Source: BS750m-G69 sp964441235
GTDB taxonomy: Bacteria; Fidelibacterota; UBA2242
Assembly: GCA_964441235.1 (NCBI GenBank)
Contig: CAYTUQ010000003.1
Coordinates: 87,419-151,418 of the forward strand
DNA length: 64,000 nt
Reading direction: 5' to 3'
Shown: in pieces, positions 17,827 through 25,706 of the stretch
How positions within the stretch are numbered: the first letter of the stretch is position 1
Layout of the letters: each line of letters opens with the position of its first letter
Translations under genes and position numbers: made by a program
Notes under the pieces: model-generated
What the model was told of the DNA's origin: nothing
The model's input: the letters and a program-made list of their open reading frames with translations, nothing else
Databases searched by the model: none

Positions 17827-18939
17827 ATGAAGAAAATATTATTGTTACTTATTATTGCTTTTGGGCTTGTTAACTCATGTAATTTCCTTTCAGCATCTGA
17901 CAGTCTTGCCATTTTTTATACCGGCACTGTCCGTGGTGAAATTGATCCATGTGGGTGAAAGTCTGCCCGTCTTGGCGGTCTTGCCAGGAAAGCGACAATT
18001 TTTAAAAAATACCTGAAGGAATACAAAAATAGTATAATCCTCGATGCAGGTGACCTATTTTTCCGTACTTCATTGATGCCTCCAAATAAGCTTGAGCAAA
18101 AAAAAGAAACTGCTCTTTTCCTTGTAGATTCATATAATGATTTGGGATATCAGGTTTACAATGTTGGCGGCAATGATTTTGCAGCTGGGTTAGAATTTGT
18201 CAAGAAAGCCGAAAAAACAGCGAAGTTCGCCTATATTTCAGCGAATATTATTGATAGCACAAGCAATCAAGTTCTATTTAAACCTTATAAAATCATAAAG
18301 TCAGGGAATAAGAAATTTGGGATTATCGGAATAACTTCAAAACCAGTATATAATATTAGCGGCGTTAAGATTATCGAACCCGTGGATGCTCTGAATAAAT
18401 ATTTGCCTGAATTAAAAAAACAATCGGATTATGTTATTTTGCTTGCCGCTGTAAATAATACGGATGAAACTAAGATAATTAATAGTAAAAGTTCTATTGA
18501 TTTTTTACTCTGTGCCAGCACTTATAGGTTCTCTAAAATCCTGGATGTTGCTAATGGTGAGTATATTGCGAGATGCGGAAATATTGGGAAATATGTCGGG
18601 GTTATAAGTATGAAAATTGTCAGAGAAGGAGTGCCACTTGAAAATGTTTCGAAAATAAATAATCAGCTCGAATATACTGAAAAACGACTAAAATCCTTTG
18701 CAAAAGATATGGGTGATAAAAATTATGATGAATATTATGCGGATAGTCCTTCTGTTTTAAATGTGATTCATAGTTTGCAAAGACATGAAAAAGAGCTTAA
18801 GAAGCAAAAGGGAAAAATCATCAATACTCTTGATTTTGAATTAGTAAGTTTAGATAAAAAAGTAAGTGATGATCCTTATATGCGAAAGAAAGTCAATGAG
18901 CATAAAGCTGCGTTGAAAAACGTAAGGACTATCAAATAA
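17827..18939 (+). CDS. UshA-like lipoprotein with predicted selenocysteine at an in-frame UGA
   Basis: Reading through TGA 17956-17958 gives 370 residues. ATG 17827 starts a lipoprotein signal, MKKILLLLIIAFGLVNSC, followed by SLAIFYTGTVRGEIDPCGU and KSARLGGLARKATIFKKY, then IILDAGDLFFRT, VGGNDFAAG, YISANI and KFGIIGITS. This is the metallophosphoesterase fold of UshA/5-prime-nucleotidase relatives, where a PCGC motif precedes LGGLARR; here the second Cys of PCGC is UGA. Starting at the downstream ATG 18073 would lose the signal and the first metal-site region. A SECIS-like hairpin follows the UGA. The C-terminus is helical and charged. No sel genes are in the window. Likely a periplasm-facing thiol/selenol lipoprotein; enzyme activity is unknown. 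Confidence 0.82.
17956..17988 (+). promoter_or_regulatory. Selenocysteine UGA codon and bacterial SECIS hairpin
   Basis: After UGA (17956-17958) comes a stem CTTGGC (17971-17976), loop GGTCTT and stem GCCAGG (17983-17988), six pairs with one G-U. The loop contains GGTCT, the SelB-binding apical sequence of the E. coli fdhF SECIS, and begins 18 nt after the UGA, the spacing I recall for fdhF. The hairpin lies within codons that also encode the conserved LGGLAR. Confidence 0.8.
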
Positions 18940-19102
18940 TAGAGATGTGGGTAGAAGTAGATAGAAATCTGTAAAATTTGGAAATAAATTATAGAAATAT
19001 GAGATAATTCTACATTGATAAGTCTTCGTTATTTATCATCTAATTTGAAATGTTTTTTCCTCAATATCTATTTGTATAAAGTGATTTTCTGAAAACTATG
19101 GC

Positions 19103-19131
19103 TTGATTGTCTATAAGTTTAATCGTAATTT
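19103..19131 (+). promoter_or_regulatory. Possible promoter of tRNA-Ala
   Basis: TTGATT, 17-bp spacer, TAATTT, ending 24 bp before the tRNA. Moderately good sigma-70 match in AT-rich DNA where chance hits are frequent. Confidence 0.35.
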
Positions 19132-19155
19132 CTATCTGCTTTTTGAAGATTATAT

Positions 19156-19228
19156 GGGGCATTAGCTCAGTTGGGAGAGCGTCTGAATGGCATTCAGAAG
19201 GTCACCGGTTCGAGCCCGGTATGCTCCA
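19156..19228 (+). tRNA. tRNA-Ala (anticodon GGC)
   Basis: A full cloverleaf of 73 nt. The acceptor GGGGCAT pairs with ATGCTCC and contains the G3-U70 pair that identifies alanine tRNAs. D arm GCTC...GAGC, anticodon stem TCTGA/TCAGA with loop ATGGCAT, anticodon GGC, T arm ACCGG-TTCGAGC-CCGGT. Discriminator base A; CCA is not encoded (the DNA continues CACC), so it must be added after transcription. Confidence 0.97.
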
Positions 19229-19254
19229 CACCTTGCAATATTATGTATATATTT

Positions 19255-19337
19255 TAGAGAGCCAGTAATAAGGAGAGCGTCACGATGCTAATCAGGAAGG
19301 TTGTCGGTTTATCGATTATTTCGGGATTCAGCTCCAC
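19255..19337 (+). pseudogene. Possible decayed tRNA remnant
   Basis: Just 26 bp after tRNA-Ala the sequence has GGAGAGCGTC, AGGAAGG, GTCGGTT and CAGCTCCAC in the same order as GGGAGAGCGTC, AGAAGG, ACCGGTT and TGCTCCAC of the tRNA. The stems no longer pair. It may be a degenerate duplicate. The rest of the gene-free stretch 19229-19640 shows nothing I recognise. Confidence 0.3.
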
Positions 19338-19640
19338 TAATTACTTATAATTACCTGCCAGTTATTGATTTATTCGAAGGTATTTCATATATAAATCTCT
19401 TAGAAATCGTCCTGAATAATACTCGGTTATTTTTGATATATTCATTATTTTATACATAGGATTTTAATATTGTCCGCATGTGAAAAGAGAACAGCTTGAA
19501 TTGATACATACCTTATTTATTTTTCCTTGTCAAAGTACAGTCTGAAATATAAATTCATTAGATTTTTAATAATGGGGAAATAGACGGTTTTAAACCCCTA
19601 AATTTAAGAAATTATTTTATTTAATGAATAGTGGTAATTT

Positions 19641-21125
19641 ATGAAACTCAAAAAACTGGTTTCAGTTGTAAAAGAAAAAAAAGTAAAGGGTAACCTTAAC
19701 ACTGAAATAAAAGGTGTGGTTTATGACCCCCTTCGTGTCAAACAAGATTTTCTTTATGCTGCTATTAATATCTATACTCAGCTCGATAAGATCGAGCTCT
19801 CTGATGGTCATCCATTTGTGAATGATGCTATAAAAGCTGGAGCTTCTGCAGTTCTTTTACAAAAAGATATGAATGTACCGGATAATGTAGTAAAAATTGT
19901 CGTTCCGGATTCACGCCTTGCACTGGCACTTATTGCAGCTGAATTTTATGAGCAACCATCACAAAAATTCAAACTGATTGGCATTACCGGTACTAACGGT
20001 AAAACCACAACTGCGCATATAATCGAAAGCATTTTAAAGCAGAAACACCGGACGGGCCTTATTGGAACGCTTTACTATAAGATAAATGGTAAAATCTATA
20101 AGTCTAAGGATACGACACCCGAGCCACCTGACCTTCAGGAAATATTTACCAATATGAGTGAGCAAAAGTGCGACTATTGTGTAATGGAGGTCTCATCTCA
20201 TGGAATTGATTTCCACCGCGTCGCTGGCCTAAAATACGAACTTGGTGTATGGACGAACTTTACTCAGGACCATCTTGATTGGCACAAAACTATGGAAAAT
20301 TATCGAAGTACGAAACTTCGTTGGTTCGCCAGTCTTGAGCCTGATAAGAAAGTTATTATTAACGTGGATGATCCTTCTGCAAAATATTTTATAGATGCGG
20401 CACATACAGAAAAAATTACTTATGGAATGAAGAACTCTGCTGATGTAACAGTAAAAAATACAAAACTTAGTGGTAACGGAACTGTATTTACTTTAATCAC
20501 GCCGGTTGGAGAGATTGACATACAGACAAAACTTCGAGGTAAGTTCAATCTCTATAACATGATTTGTGCTGCTGCTGCCACTTATGCTCAAGGGATCTCG
20601 TTAGAGGAAATCAAAATGGGTCTCGAAGAAGAAATCATTGTTGCAGGCAGATTTCAGTCAGTGAATCGGGGACAGGATTTTACTGTTATTGTGGATTATG
20701 CTCATACTCCGGATGGGCTTGTTAAAGTGCTTGACGCTGCTCGGTCGATGAATCCTGAGCGTATTATTACAGTATTTGGCTGTGGTGGTGACCGTGACCA
20801 TTCCAAACGTCCTAAAATGGGTGCAATTGTGGAAGAACTTAGCAATATCGCAATTATCACTGATGACAATCCCAGAACTGAAGACTCTGAAAAAATAACT
20901 GAACAAATTGTAACGGCATTTAAAGATAGATGCGATTATGAGGTCATTCATGACCGACGTGAGGCGATCCAGTACGCTATCAATATTGCAAAGGCGAATG
21001 ACCTGGTTCTTATTGCTGGCAAGGGACATGAGAACACGCAAACCCTTAAAGATAAAACTATCCATTTCAACGATTTTGAAGTGATAAGTGAAATCCTTGA
21101 GAAAAAAAGGTTTTCAACATTGTAA
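19641..21125 (+). CDS. murE: UDP-N-acetylmuramoyl-tripeptide synthetase (meso-diaminopimelate adding)
   Basis: 494 residues. Mur-ligase P-loop GITGTNGKTTT (114-124), MEVSSHGID, the central lysine that is carbamoylated in the family (YRSTKLRWF), VDYAHTPDGL and GCGGDRDHSKR. DNPR at 409-412 is the signature of enzymes that add meso-diaminopimelate, so the peptidoglycan is expected to be of the DAP type. Cytoplasmic step of peptidoglycan synthesis. No other mur gene is adjacent, so murE stands apart from the usual dcw cluster. Confidence 0.96.
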   Translation: MKLKKLVSVVKEKKVKGNLNTEIKGVVYDPLRVKQDFLYAAINIYTQLDKIELSDGHPFVNDAIKAGASAVLLQKDMNVPDNVVKIVVPDSRLALALIAAEFYEQPSQKFKLIGITGTNGKTTTAHIIESILKQKHRTGLIGTLYYKINGKIYKSKDTTPEPPDLQEIFTNMSEQKCDYCVMEVSSHGIDFHRVAGLKYELGVWTNFTQDHLDWHKTMENYRSTKLRWFASLEPDKKVIINVDDPSAKYFIDAAHTEKITYGMKNSADVTVKNTKLSGNGTVFTLITPVGEIDIQTKLRGKFNLYNMICAAAATYAQGISLEEIKMGLEEEIIVAGRFQSVNRGQDFTVIVDYAHTPDGLVKVLDAARSMNPERIITVFGCGGDRDHSKRPKMGAIVEELSNIAIITDDNPRTEDSEKITEQIVTAFKDRCDYEVIHDRREAIQYAINIAKANDLVLIAGKGHENTQTLKDKTIHFNDFEVISEILEKKRFSTL

Positions 21126-21147
21126 AATCAATTAGGAATTTACTTTC

Positions 21148-21672
21148 ATGACTGACAGTTCTAGCATGATTAACAGAAATGTTTTGGTTTTGAATCAGAC
21201 GTATGAACCGTTGCATATTTGCAATGTTAAAAGAGCTATTGTTTTAATTCTCACACAGAAGGCAACTATGGTAAAGACTGTTAATCACCAGGTTTTAAGA
21301 ACTGTGAATACAACTTACCCGATACCAACAATTATTAGAATACAGAAGTATGTTTGCGTTCAGCGATGGGAAGCTGTTTTGAATAAAGATAATATATTTA
21401 GAAGAGATAACCATACATGCCAATATTGTGGAGCTAAAGGAGTTCCCTTAACCATCGACCATGTGATTCCCAAAGCGTTGTGTGGAAAAGATACATGGAC
21501 AAATCTTGTAACAGCCTGCCATTCCTGCAATAATCGTAAAGGTAATAGGACTCCAGAAGAAGCGGGGATGACTTTAAACCGTAAACCCAAAAAACCGCAC
21601 AGGCTCCACACTTTACAAAGATTTGCAGAATCTCCCATTGATGAGTGGCGTCCTTATTTATTTTTAGACTAA
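21148..21672 (+). CDS. HNH endonuclease family protein
   Basis: 174 residues. The N-terminal VLVLNQTYEPLHICNVKRAIVLI pattern and a C-terminal HNH fold with zinc cysteines CQYCG and CHSCN around LTIDHVIPKALCGKDTWTNLV, ending NRKGNRTPEEAGM. This family is widespread on bacterial chromosomes near housekeeping genes; its role is not established. It lies 22 bp after murE and 12 bp before trpS, so probably in one transcript. Confidence 0.9.
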   Translation: MTDSSSMINRNVLVLNQTYEPLHICNVKRAIVLILTQKATMVKTVNHQVLRTVNTTYPIPTIIRIQKYVCVQRWEAVLNKDNIFRRDNHTCQYCGAKGVPLTIDHVIPKALCGKDTWTNLVTACHSCNNRKGNRTPEEAGMTLNRKPKKPHRLHTLQRFAESPIDEWRPYLFLD

Positions 21673-21684
21673 AAAAAAGAAATT

Positions 21685-22674
21685 ATGAAAACTGTAAATT
21701 TGAAATGTAGAATTCTCAGCGGAATGAGGCCAACAGGTAAAATGCACCTGGGTAACTATGTTGGTGCTCTGGAAAATTGGGTCAATCTTCAAAAACAGTA
21801 TGAAAATTTCCATCTTATTGCTGATTATCATGCTCTCACGACAAACCTTGATACTAGCAAAATATTAGATAATACAATAGAGATGATAATTGACTGGCTC
21901 TCAGTTGGGATAGATCCTGAGAGAAGCCCTATTTTTCGTCAGAGTCAGATTAAAGAACATTCTGAGCTCCACCTTATTTTTTCGATGTTAATTACAACAG
22001 CGCGACTTGAAAGAAATCCTACATTGAAAGAGCAGATTAAGGATTTAAAAATCGAAAATATAGTTTACGGCCATTTAGGTTACCCTGTTCTTCAAGCAGC
22101 TGACATTCTTTTATACAAGGGCAATTTAGTACCCGTAGGTGAGGATCAGGCTCCACATGTCGAAATTACAAGAGAAATTGCAAGAAAATTCAATTTAGTG
22201 TATGGTAAAGTATTTCCAATACCAAAAGTAAAGCTGACTAATTTTGCGCGACTCCCGGGGTTAGACAGAAATAAAATGAGTAAATCCCTTGGTAATACTA
22301 TATCACTTTCAGATTCAGAAGAGGAGGTCAGAGGGAAAGTGAGGAAAGCTATTACAGACCCTCAAAAAATTCGGCGAGGCGATCCTGGCAGACCAGATAT
22401 TTGCCTTATTTATACTTACCAAAAGAAGTTCAACCACAGTGAAACGGAAGAAATTTACTCAGGATGTACAAGTGGAGTGCTTGGCTGTGTTGATTGTAAA
22501 ATGAAATGTTCAGAAGCCATATCGAAAAAGATTGAGCCTTTCCGTGAAAAACGTCGGTATTTTGAGAAAAATAGAAATAGTGTACTTGATATGCTTAAAG
22601 ATGGTGAAAAGCGGGCAAAATTAGTTGCCCAAAAAACTATGACAGAAGTTCACAAGGCTATGCAACTTGGATAA
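21685..22674 (+). CDS. trpS: Tryptophanyl-tRNA synthetase
   Basis: 329 residues, usual length. Class I signatures: GMRPTGKMHLGNYVGAL (HIGH-type motif HLGN at 21-24) and NKMSKSLGN (KMSKS at 197-201). GEDQAPHVEITREIARKFN is also typical of TrpS. It charges tRNA-Trp in the cytoplasm. A CTSG...CVDCKMKC cysteine cluster lies near 260-276; it may bind a metal. Confidence 0.97.
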   Translation: MKTVNLKCRILSGMRPTGKMHLGNYVGALENWVNLQKQYENFHLIADYHALTTNLDTSKILDNTIEMIIDWLSVGIDPERSPIFRQSQIKEHSELHLIFSMLITTARLERNPTLKEQIKDLKIENIVYGHLGYPVLQAADILLYKGNLVPVGEDQAPHVEITREIARKFNLVYGKVFPIPKVKLTNFARLPGLDRNKMSKSLGNTISLSDSEEEVRGKVRKAITDPQKIRRGDPGRPDICLIYTYQKKFNHSETEEIYSGCTSGVLGCVDCKMKCSEAISKKIEPFREKRRYFEKNRNSVLDMLKDGEKRAKLVAQKTMTEVHKAMQLG

Positions 22675-22735
22675 TTGACTATTGACTATTGTCTGGTAAA
22701 CTGAGCGAGAATAGAGAAACGACAATGAAAAGTTT

Positions 22736-22907
22736 TCTCGAAGAGATGTCTTTGACAAAAGTGTCTAAAGTGATCTTGCCAAAGGCATCCCTGACGGGAA
22801 AAGTGCCTAAAGTAGAAAATGACTAATGACCAATTAACAATAGACAATAATAAATTGACCCTGTACTGTCGCTTCGCTTCCTACCCCAGAGGGATCTCTT
22901 TGAGACA
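22736..22907. repeat. Cluster of three double-hairpin elements
   Basis: The 270-bp gap between trpS and scpA carries three copies. 22736-22757: TCTC-GAA-GAGA then TGTC-TTT-GACA. 22777-22799: TGCC-AAA-GGCA then TCCC-TGAC-GGGA followed by AAAAGTG. 22885-22905, minus strand: TCTC-AAA-GAGA then TCCC-TCT-GGG, next to the TCGCTTCGCTTC module. The rest is made of short ATTGACTATTG / AATGACTAATGACC repeats. Confidence 0.75.
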
Positions 22908-22944
22908 GGGCAAGCAATAGACAATCGACAATAGAAAATAGAAA

Positions 22945-23685
22945 ATGGTTTATAATGTAAAATTGAATGTGTTTGAGGGTCCTCTTGATCTATTGCTTTT
23001 TTTCATCAAGCGGGATGAAATAAATATATATGATATCCCTATATCTCATATAACTAATGAATATTTGGAATACCTTGAATTAATGAAAAGCATGAATCTT
23101 CATCTTGCTGGTGAATTTATTTTGATGGCTTCAGTTTTAATGCGTATTAAAGTCCAGATGTTGCTTCCTCAAGAAAAAGTTGATGAGATAGAGGAAGTTG
23201 AAGATCCAAGGACAGAATTGGTAGAGATGTTACTTGAATACAAGAAGTATAAATGTGTAAGTGATTTTCTTAGAAAATTAGAAACAAGACAATCAAAATT
23301 ATATCAGGTAAATACATTTTTAGATTCTGTTGAATGGGACCCCGATATTTTTCTTTCTGAGGTAAATCTTTTAGACATGGGCATTGCTTTTAAGAAATTA
23401 CTTGTAACGCTCTCAGAATCACCATATTATGAGATTGAGACTTTTAAAATCAATATTAGTCAACAGGTTCAGCTAATTAACTCGATGTTATTAAATAGAA
23501 AAAGAATCAGATTTACTGAGTTAGCACAGCATCTGAAAAATAGGATTGAAGTTGTTGTTACCTTTTTAGCAATTTTAGAAATGGTTAAAAAGGAAGAACT
23601 CCGTGTTTCTCAAAAAGTTGCTTTTAGTGATTTTTGGCTTATAAAATTGGAAGTAGGGAATTTAGATGTTGTCGCAAACGCATAG
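22945..23685 (+). CDS. scpA: Segregation and condensation protein A
   Basis: 246 residues. Opens with KLNVFEGPLDLLLFFIKRDEINIYDIPI and contains EFILMASVLMRIKVQMLLP, the kleisin N-terminal pattern; the C-terminal winged helix begins near SMLLNRKRIRFTELAQHL. With ScpB and SMC it forms the condensin that organises and separates the chromosome. The 3-prime end overlaps scpB by 20 bp, which signals translational coupling. Confidence 0.95.
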   Translation: MVYNVKLNVFEGPLDLLLFFIKRDEINIYDIPISHITNEYLEYLELMKSMNLHLAGEFILMASVLMRIKVQMLLPQEKVDEIEEVEDPRTELVEMLLEYKKYKCVSDFLRKLETRQSKLYQVNTFLDSVEWDPDIFLSEVNLLDMGIAFKKLLVTLSESPYYEIETFKINISQQVQLINSMLLNRKRIRFTELAQHLKNRIEVVVTFLAILEMVKKEELRVSQKVAFSDFWLIKLEVGNLDVVANA

Positions 23686-24229
23686 AATTGTAGAATCACT
23701 TCTATTTAGTGCTAAAGAACCACTTACCAAAAACCAGGTGAATATTTGTTTTCAGGAAGATGTCTTACTGGAAGAGGTAGTGAAGGAGTTAAATGATTAT
23801 TATGAAAGCGAAAAAGCACCAATATGGGTTCAGGAGGTATCGGAGGGATATAGGTTAATGACCCGGAGCGAGTATGACCCATGGATACGAAGACTCTATC
23901 AGAATAGAGGGAAAATGAAGCTTTCAACATCAGCTCTTGAGACTCTCTCAATTATTGCATACAAACAGCCTGTGACAAGAAGTGATGTTGATACCATTAG
24001 AGGTGTAGATTCCGTCGGTACTCTAAAAACGCTCTTAGAGAAAAATCTTATTGAGATAAAAGGACGACTGGACAGTCCCGGAAGACCTTTGACATATGCA
24101 ACTACATCGTATTTCCTGGAATATTTTGGATTAAATTCTATTAAAGACCTTCCTAAAATAAACGAGATAGAAGAAATCATTGATGCAAAGAATGGAGAAG
24201 CCCTCTCCGACAGGAATTCGCCTAAATAG
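23666..24229 (+). CDS. scpB: Segregation and condensation protein B
   Basis: 187 residues. Two winged-helix domains: RIVESLLFSAKEPLTKNQV at the start, then LSTSALETLSIIAYKQPVTRSDVDTIRGVDS and LIEIKGRLDSPGRPLTYATT. ScpB dimers bind the kleisin ScpA in the SMC complex. The gene overlaps scpA upstream and the pseudouridine synthase gene by 50 bp downstream. Confidence 0.95.
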   Translation: MLSQTHRIVESLLFSAKEPLTKNQVNICFQEDVLLEEVVKELNDYYESEKAPIWVQEVSEGYRLMTRSEYDPWIRRLYQNRGKMKLSTSALETLSIIAYKQPVTRSDVDTIRGVDSVGTLKTLLEKNLIEIKGRLDSPGRPLTYATTSYFLEYFGLNSIKDLPKINEIEEIIDAKNGEALSDRNSPK

Positions 24230-24929
24230 ATACCTTTCCTTGTGTGGTATAGGTTCACGCAGACGATGTGAGCAATTTATTCTTGATGGAAGAGTTACAA
24301 TTAATCGACTTTCTGTAGATAAGTTATTTACTATTGTGAAAAAAGGTGCTAAAGTTCGTCTTGACGGAGAAGTTGTAAAACCGGAAAGACCGACGTATAT
24401 TCTTATGAACAAACCTGCCGGTATTTTGACGACACTTCACGATCCTCGTGGCAGGAGACATGTAGGGCAATTATTAAGAAATGTCTCATTTGTTAAACCT
24501 GTAGGAAGGCTTGATGTGAATACAACAGGTGTTTTACTTTTTACTAATGATGGAGAACTTTTATATAGGCTGACACATCCAAAATATCAAGTAGTAAGAA
24601 CTTATGTAGTCACTGTTGAAGGTAAAGTTTTTTCTAATATAAAAGATATTATTATGAAAGGGATTGAACTTGGTGATGGGAAAGTTGCTCACGGTAAGGT
24701 ACTAAAAATTTTATATAGGAAGTCACAGTCTACTTTATTATTGGAGTTAAGTGAGGGAATGTATCGAGAAATCAGGAGAGTTTTCAAGATTCTTGGGTAT
24801 AGAGTAAAAACTCTTGATAGAATTAGTTTTAGTGGAATTGGTTACGGCACACTGGAAAGAGGGAAATGGCGTTATTTAAATAAAGGTGAAGTTAATAAAT
24901 TAAAAGAAATTACCGGATTGAAAAAATAA
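24180..24929 (+). CDS. rluB: rRNA pseudouridine synthase, RsuA/RluB family
   Basis: 249 residues: S4 RNA-binding domain at about 12-60 (IRLNRYLSLCGIGSRRRCEQFILDG) and a synthase domain with the catalytic Asp in VGRLDVNTTGVLLFTNDG. It isomerises a uridine in rRNA; family position relative to scpB suggests RluB (23S), but RsuA-type specificity cannot be ruled out. Overlaps the end of scpB by 50 bp, a common scpA-scpB-rluB arrangement. Confidence 0.9.
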   Translation: MMQRMEKPSPTGIRLNRYLSLCGIGSRRRCEQFILDGRVTINRLSVDKLFTIVKKGAKVRLDGEVVKPERPTYILMNKPAGILTTLHDPRGRRHVGQLLRNVSFVKPVGRLDVNTTGVLLFTNDGELLYRLTHPKYQVVRTYVVTVEGKVFSNIKDIIMKGIELGDGKVAHGKVLKILYRKSQSTLLLELSEGMYREIRRVFKILGYRVKTLDRISFSGIGYGTLERGKWRYLNKGEVNKLKEITGLKK

Positions 24930-24991
24930 TGGAAAAGATTTGTTTTTATATAATATAGGATTAAATTTATTGACTTTTTGAAAGGTTGATT

Positions 24992-25678
24992 ATGGGTATT
25001 GTAGTAGCTATTGATGGTCCTGCTGGCTCCGGGAAAAGCAGTACGGCAAAAGAGGTAGCTCTCCAACTTGGATTTATTTACATTGATACAGGTGCAATGT
25101 ATAGAGCGGTTACTCTTGAAGTGATTAAAAATGGAGTAGACGTTTCTAATGAGAATAAGGTTACTCTTATTGCTAAAAAATTAAACATTCAATTTCAATG
25201 GATAAATGAGCATCTTCATATTTTATCAAATGGTGAAGATGTTAGTGATAAAATTAGATCTTCTAAAGTTTCTGATCTCGTTAGCCCTGTGAGTGCTATT
25301 GCGGGAGTAAGAAATGTTATGGTTAAGTGTCAACGTGAGATGGCAAAGCATGATAATATTATAATGGAAGGTCGTGATATCGGAACCAACGTATTTCCGT
25401 CGGCAGATTTTAAGTTTTACATTGATGCTGATATTAATGTTCGGGCTAAGCGCAGGATTAACGATTATAATAAAATCGGTCAAAATTTGAACCTGGAGGG
25501 AGTAAAGGAAGAGCTAGAAAAACGTGATAAAATAGACTCCTCGCGTAAACATTCTCCACTAAAAAAAGCGCATGATGCAATAGTTATTGATACAACAAAT
25601 TTAAGTTTTAAAGAACAAGTTGAAATGATTGTTAATAGAGTGAGAAAAGTCTTATTTAATAAGAGAAATAATATTTAA
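24992..25678 (+). CDS. cmk: Cytidylate kinase
   Basis: 228 residues from ATG 24992, seven bases after GAAAGG; a TTG two codons upstream is less likely. P-loop AIDGPAGSGKSSTAKE, then YIDTGAMYRAVTLE, and IIMEGRDIGTNVFP. It phosphorylates CMP and dCMP. It precedes rpsA by 28 bp, the same neighbour pair as in E. coli and many other bacteria. Confidence 0.95.
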   Translation: MGIVVAIDGPAGSGKSSTAKEVALQLGFIYIDTGAMYRAVTLEVIKNGVDVSNENKVTLIAKKLNIQFQWINEHLHILSNGEDVSDKIRSSKVSDLVSPVSAIAGVRNVMVKCQREMAKHDNIIMEGRDIGTNVFPSADFKFYIDADINVRAKRRINDYNKIGQNLNLEGVKEELEKRDKIDSSRKHSPLKKAHDAIVIDTTNLSFKEQVEMIVNRVRKVLFNKRNNI

Positions 25679-25706
25679 CCCTAAACCCAAGTAAGGAATT
25701 GTTTTA

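Noticed and set aside
17941..17958. UGA as a nonsense mutation that makes the UshA-like gene a pseudogene
   Set aside because: The codon sits exactly on a conserved Cys, a SECIS-like hairpin with a GGTCT loop follows at the right distance, and no other lesion is present in 370 codons.
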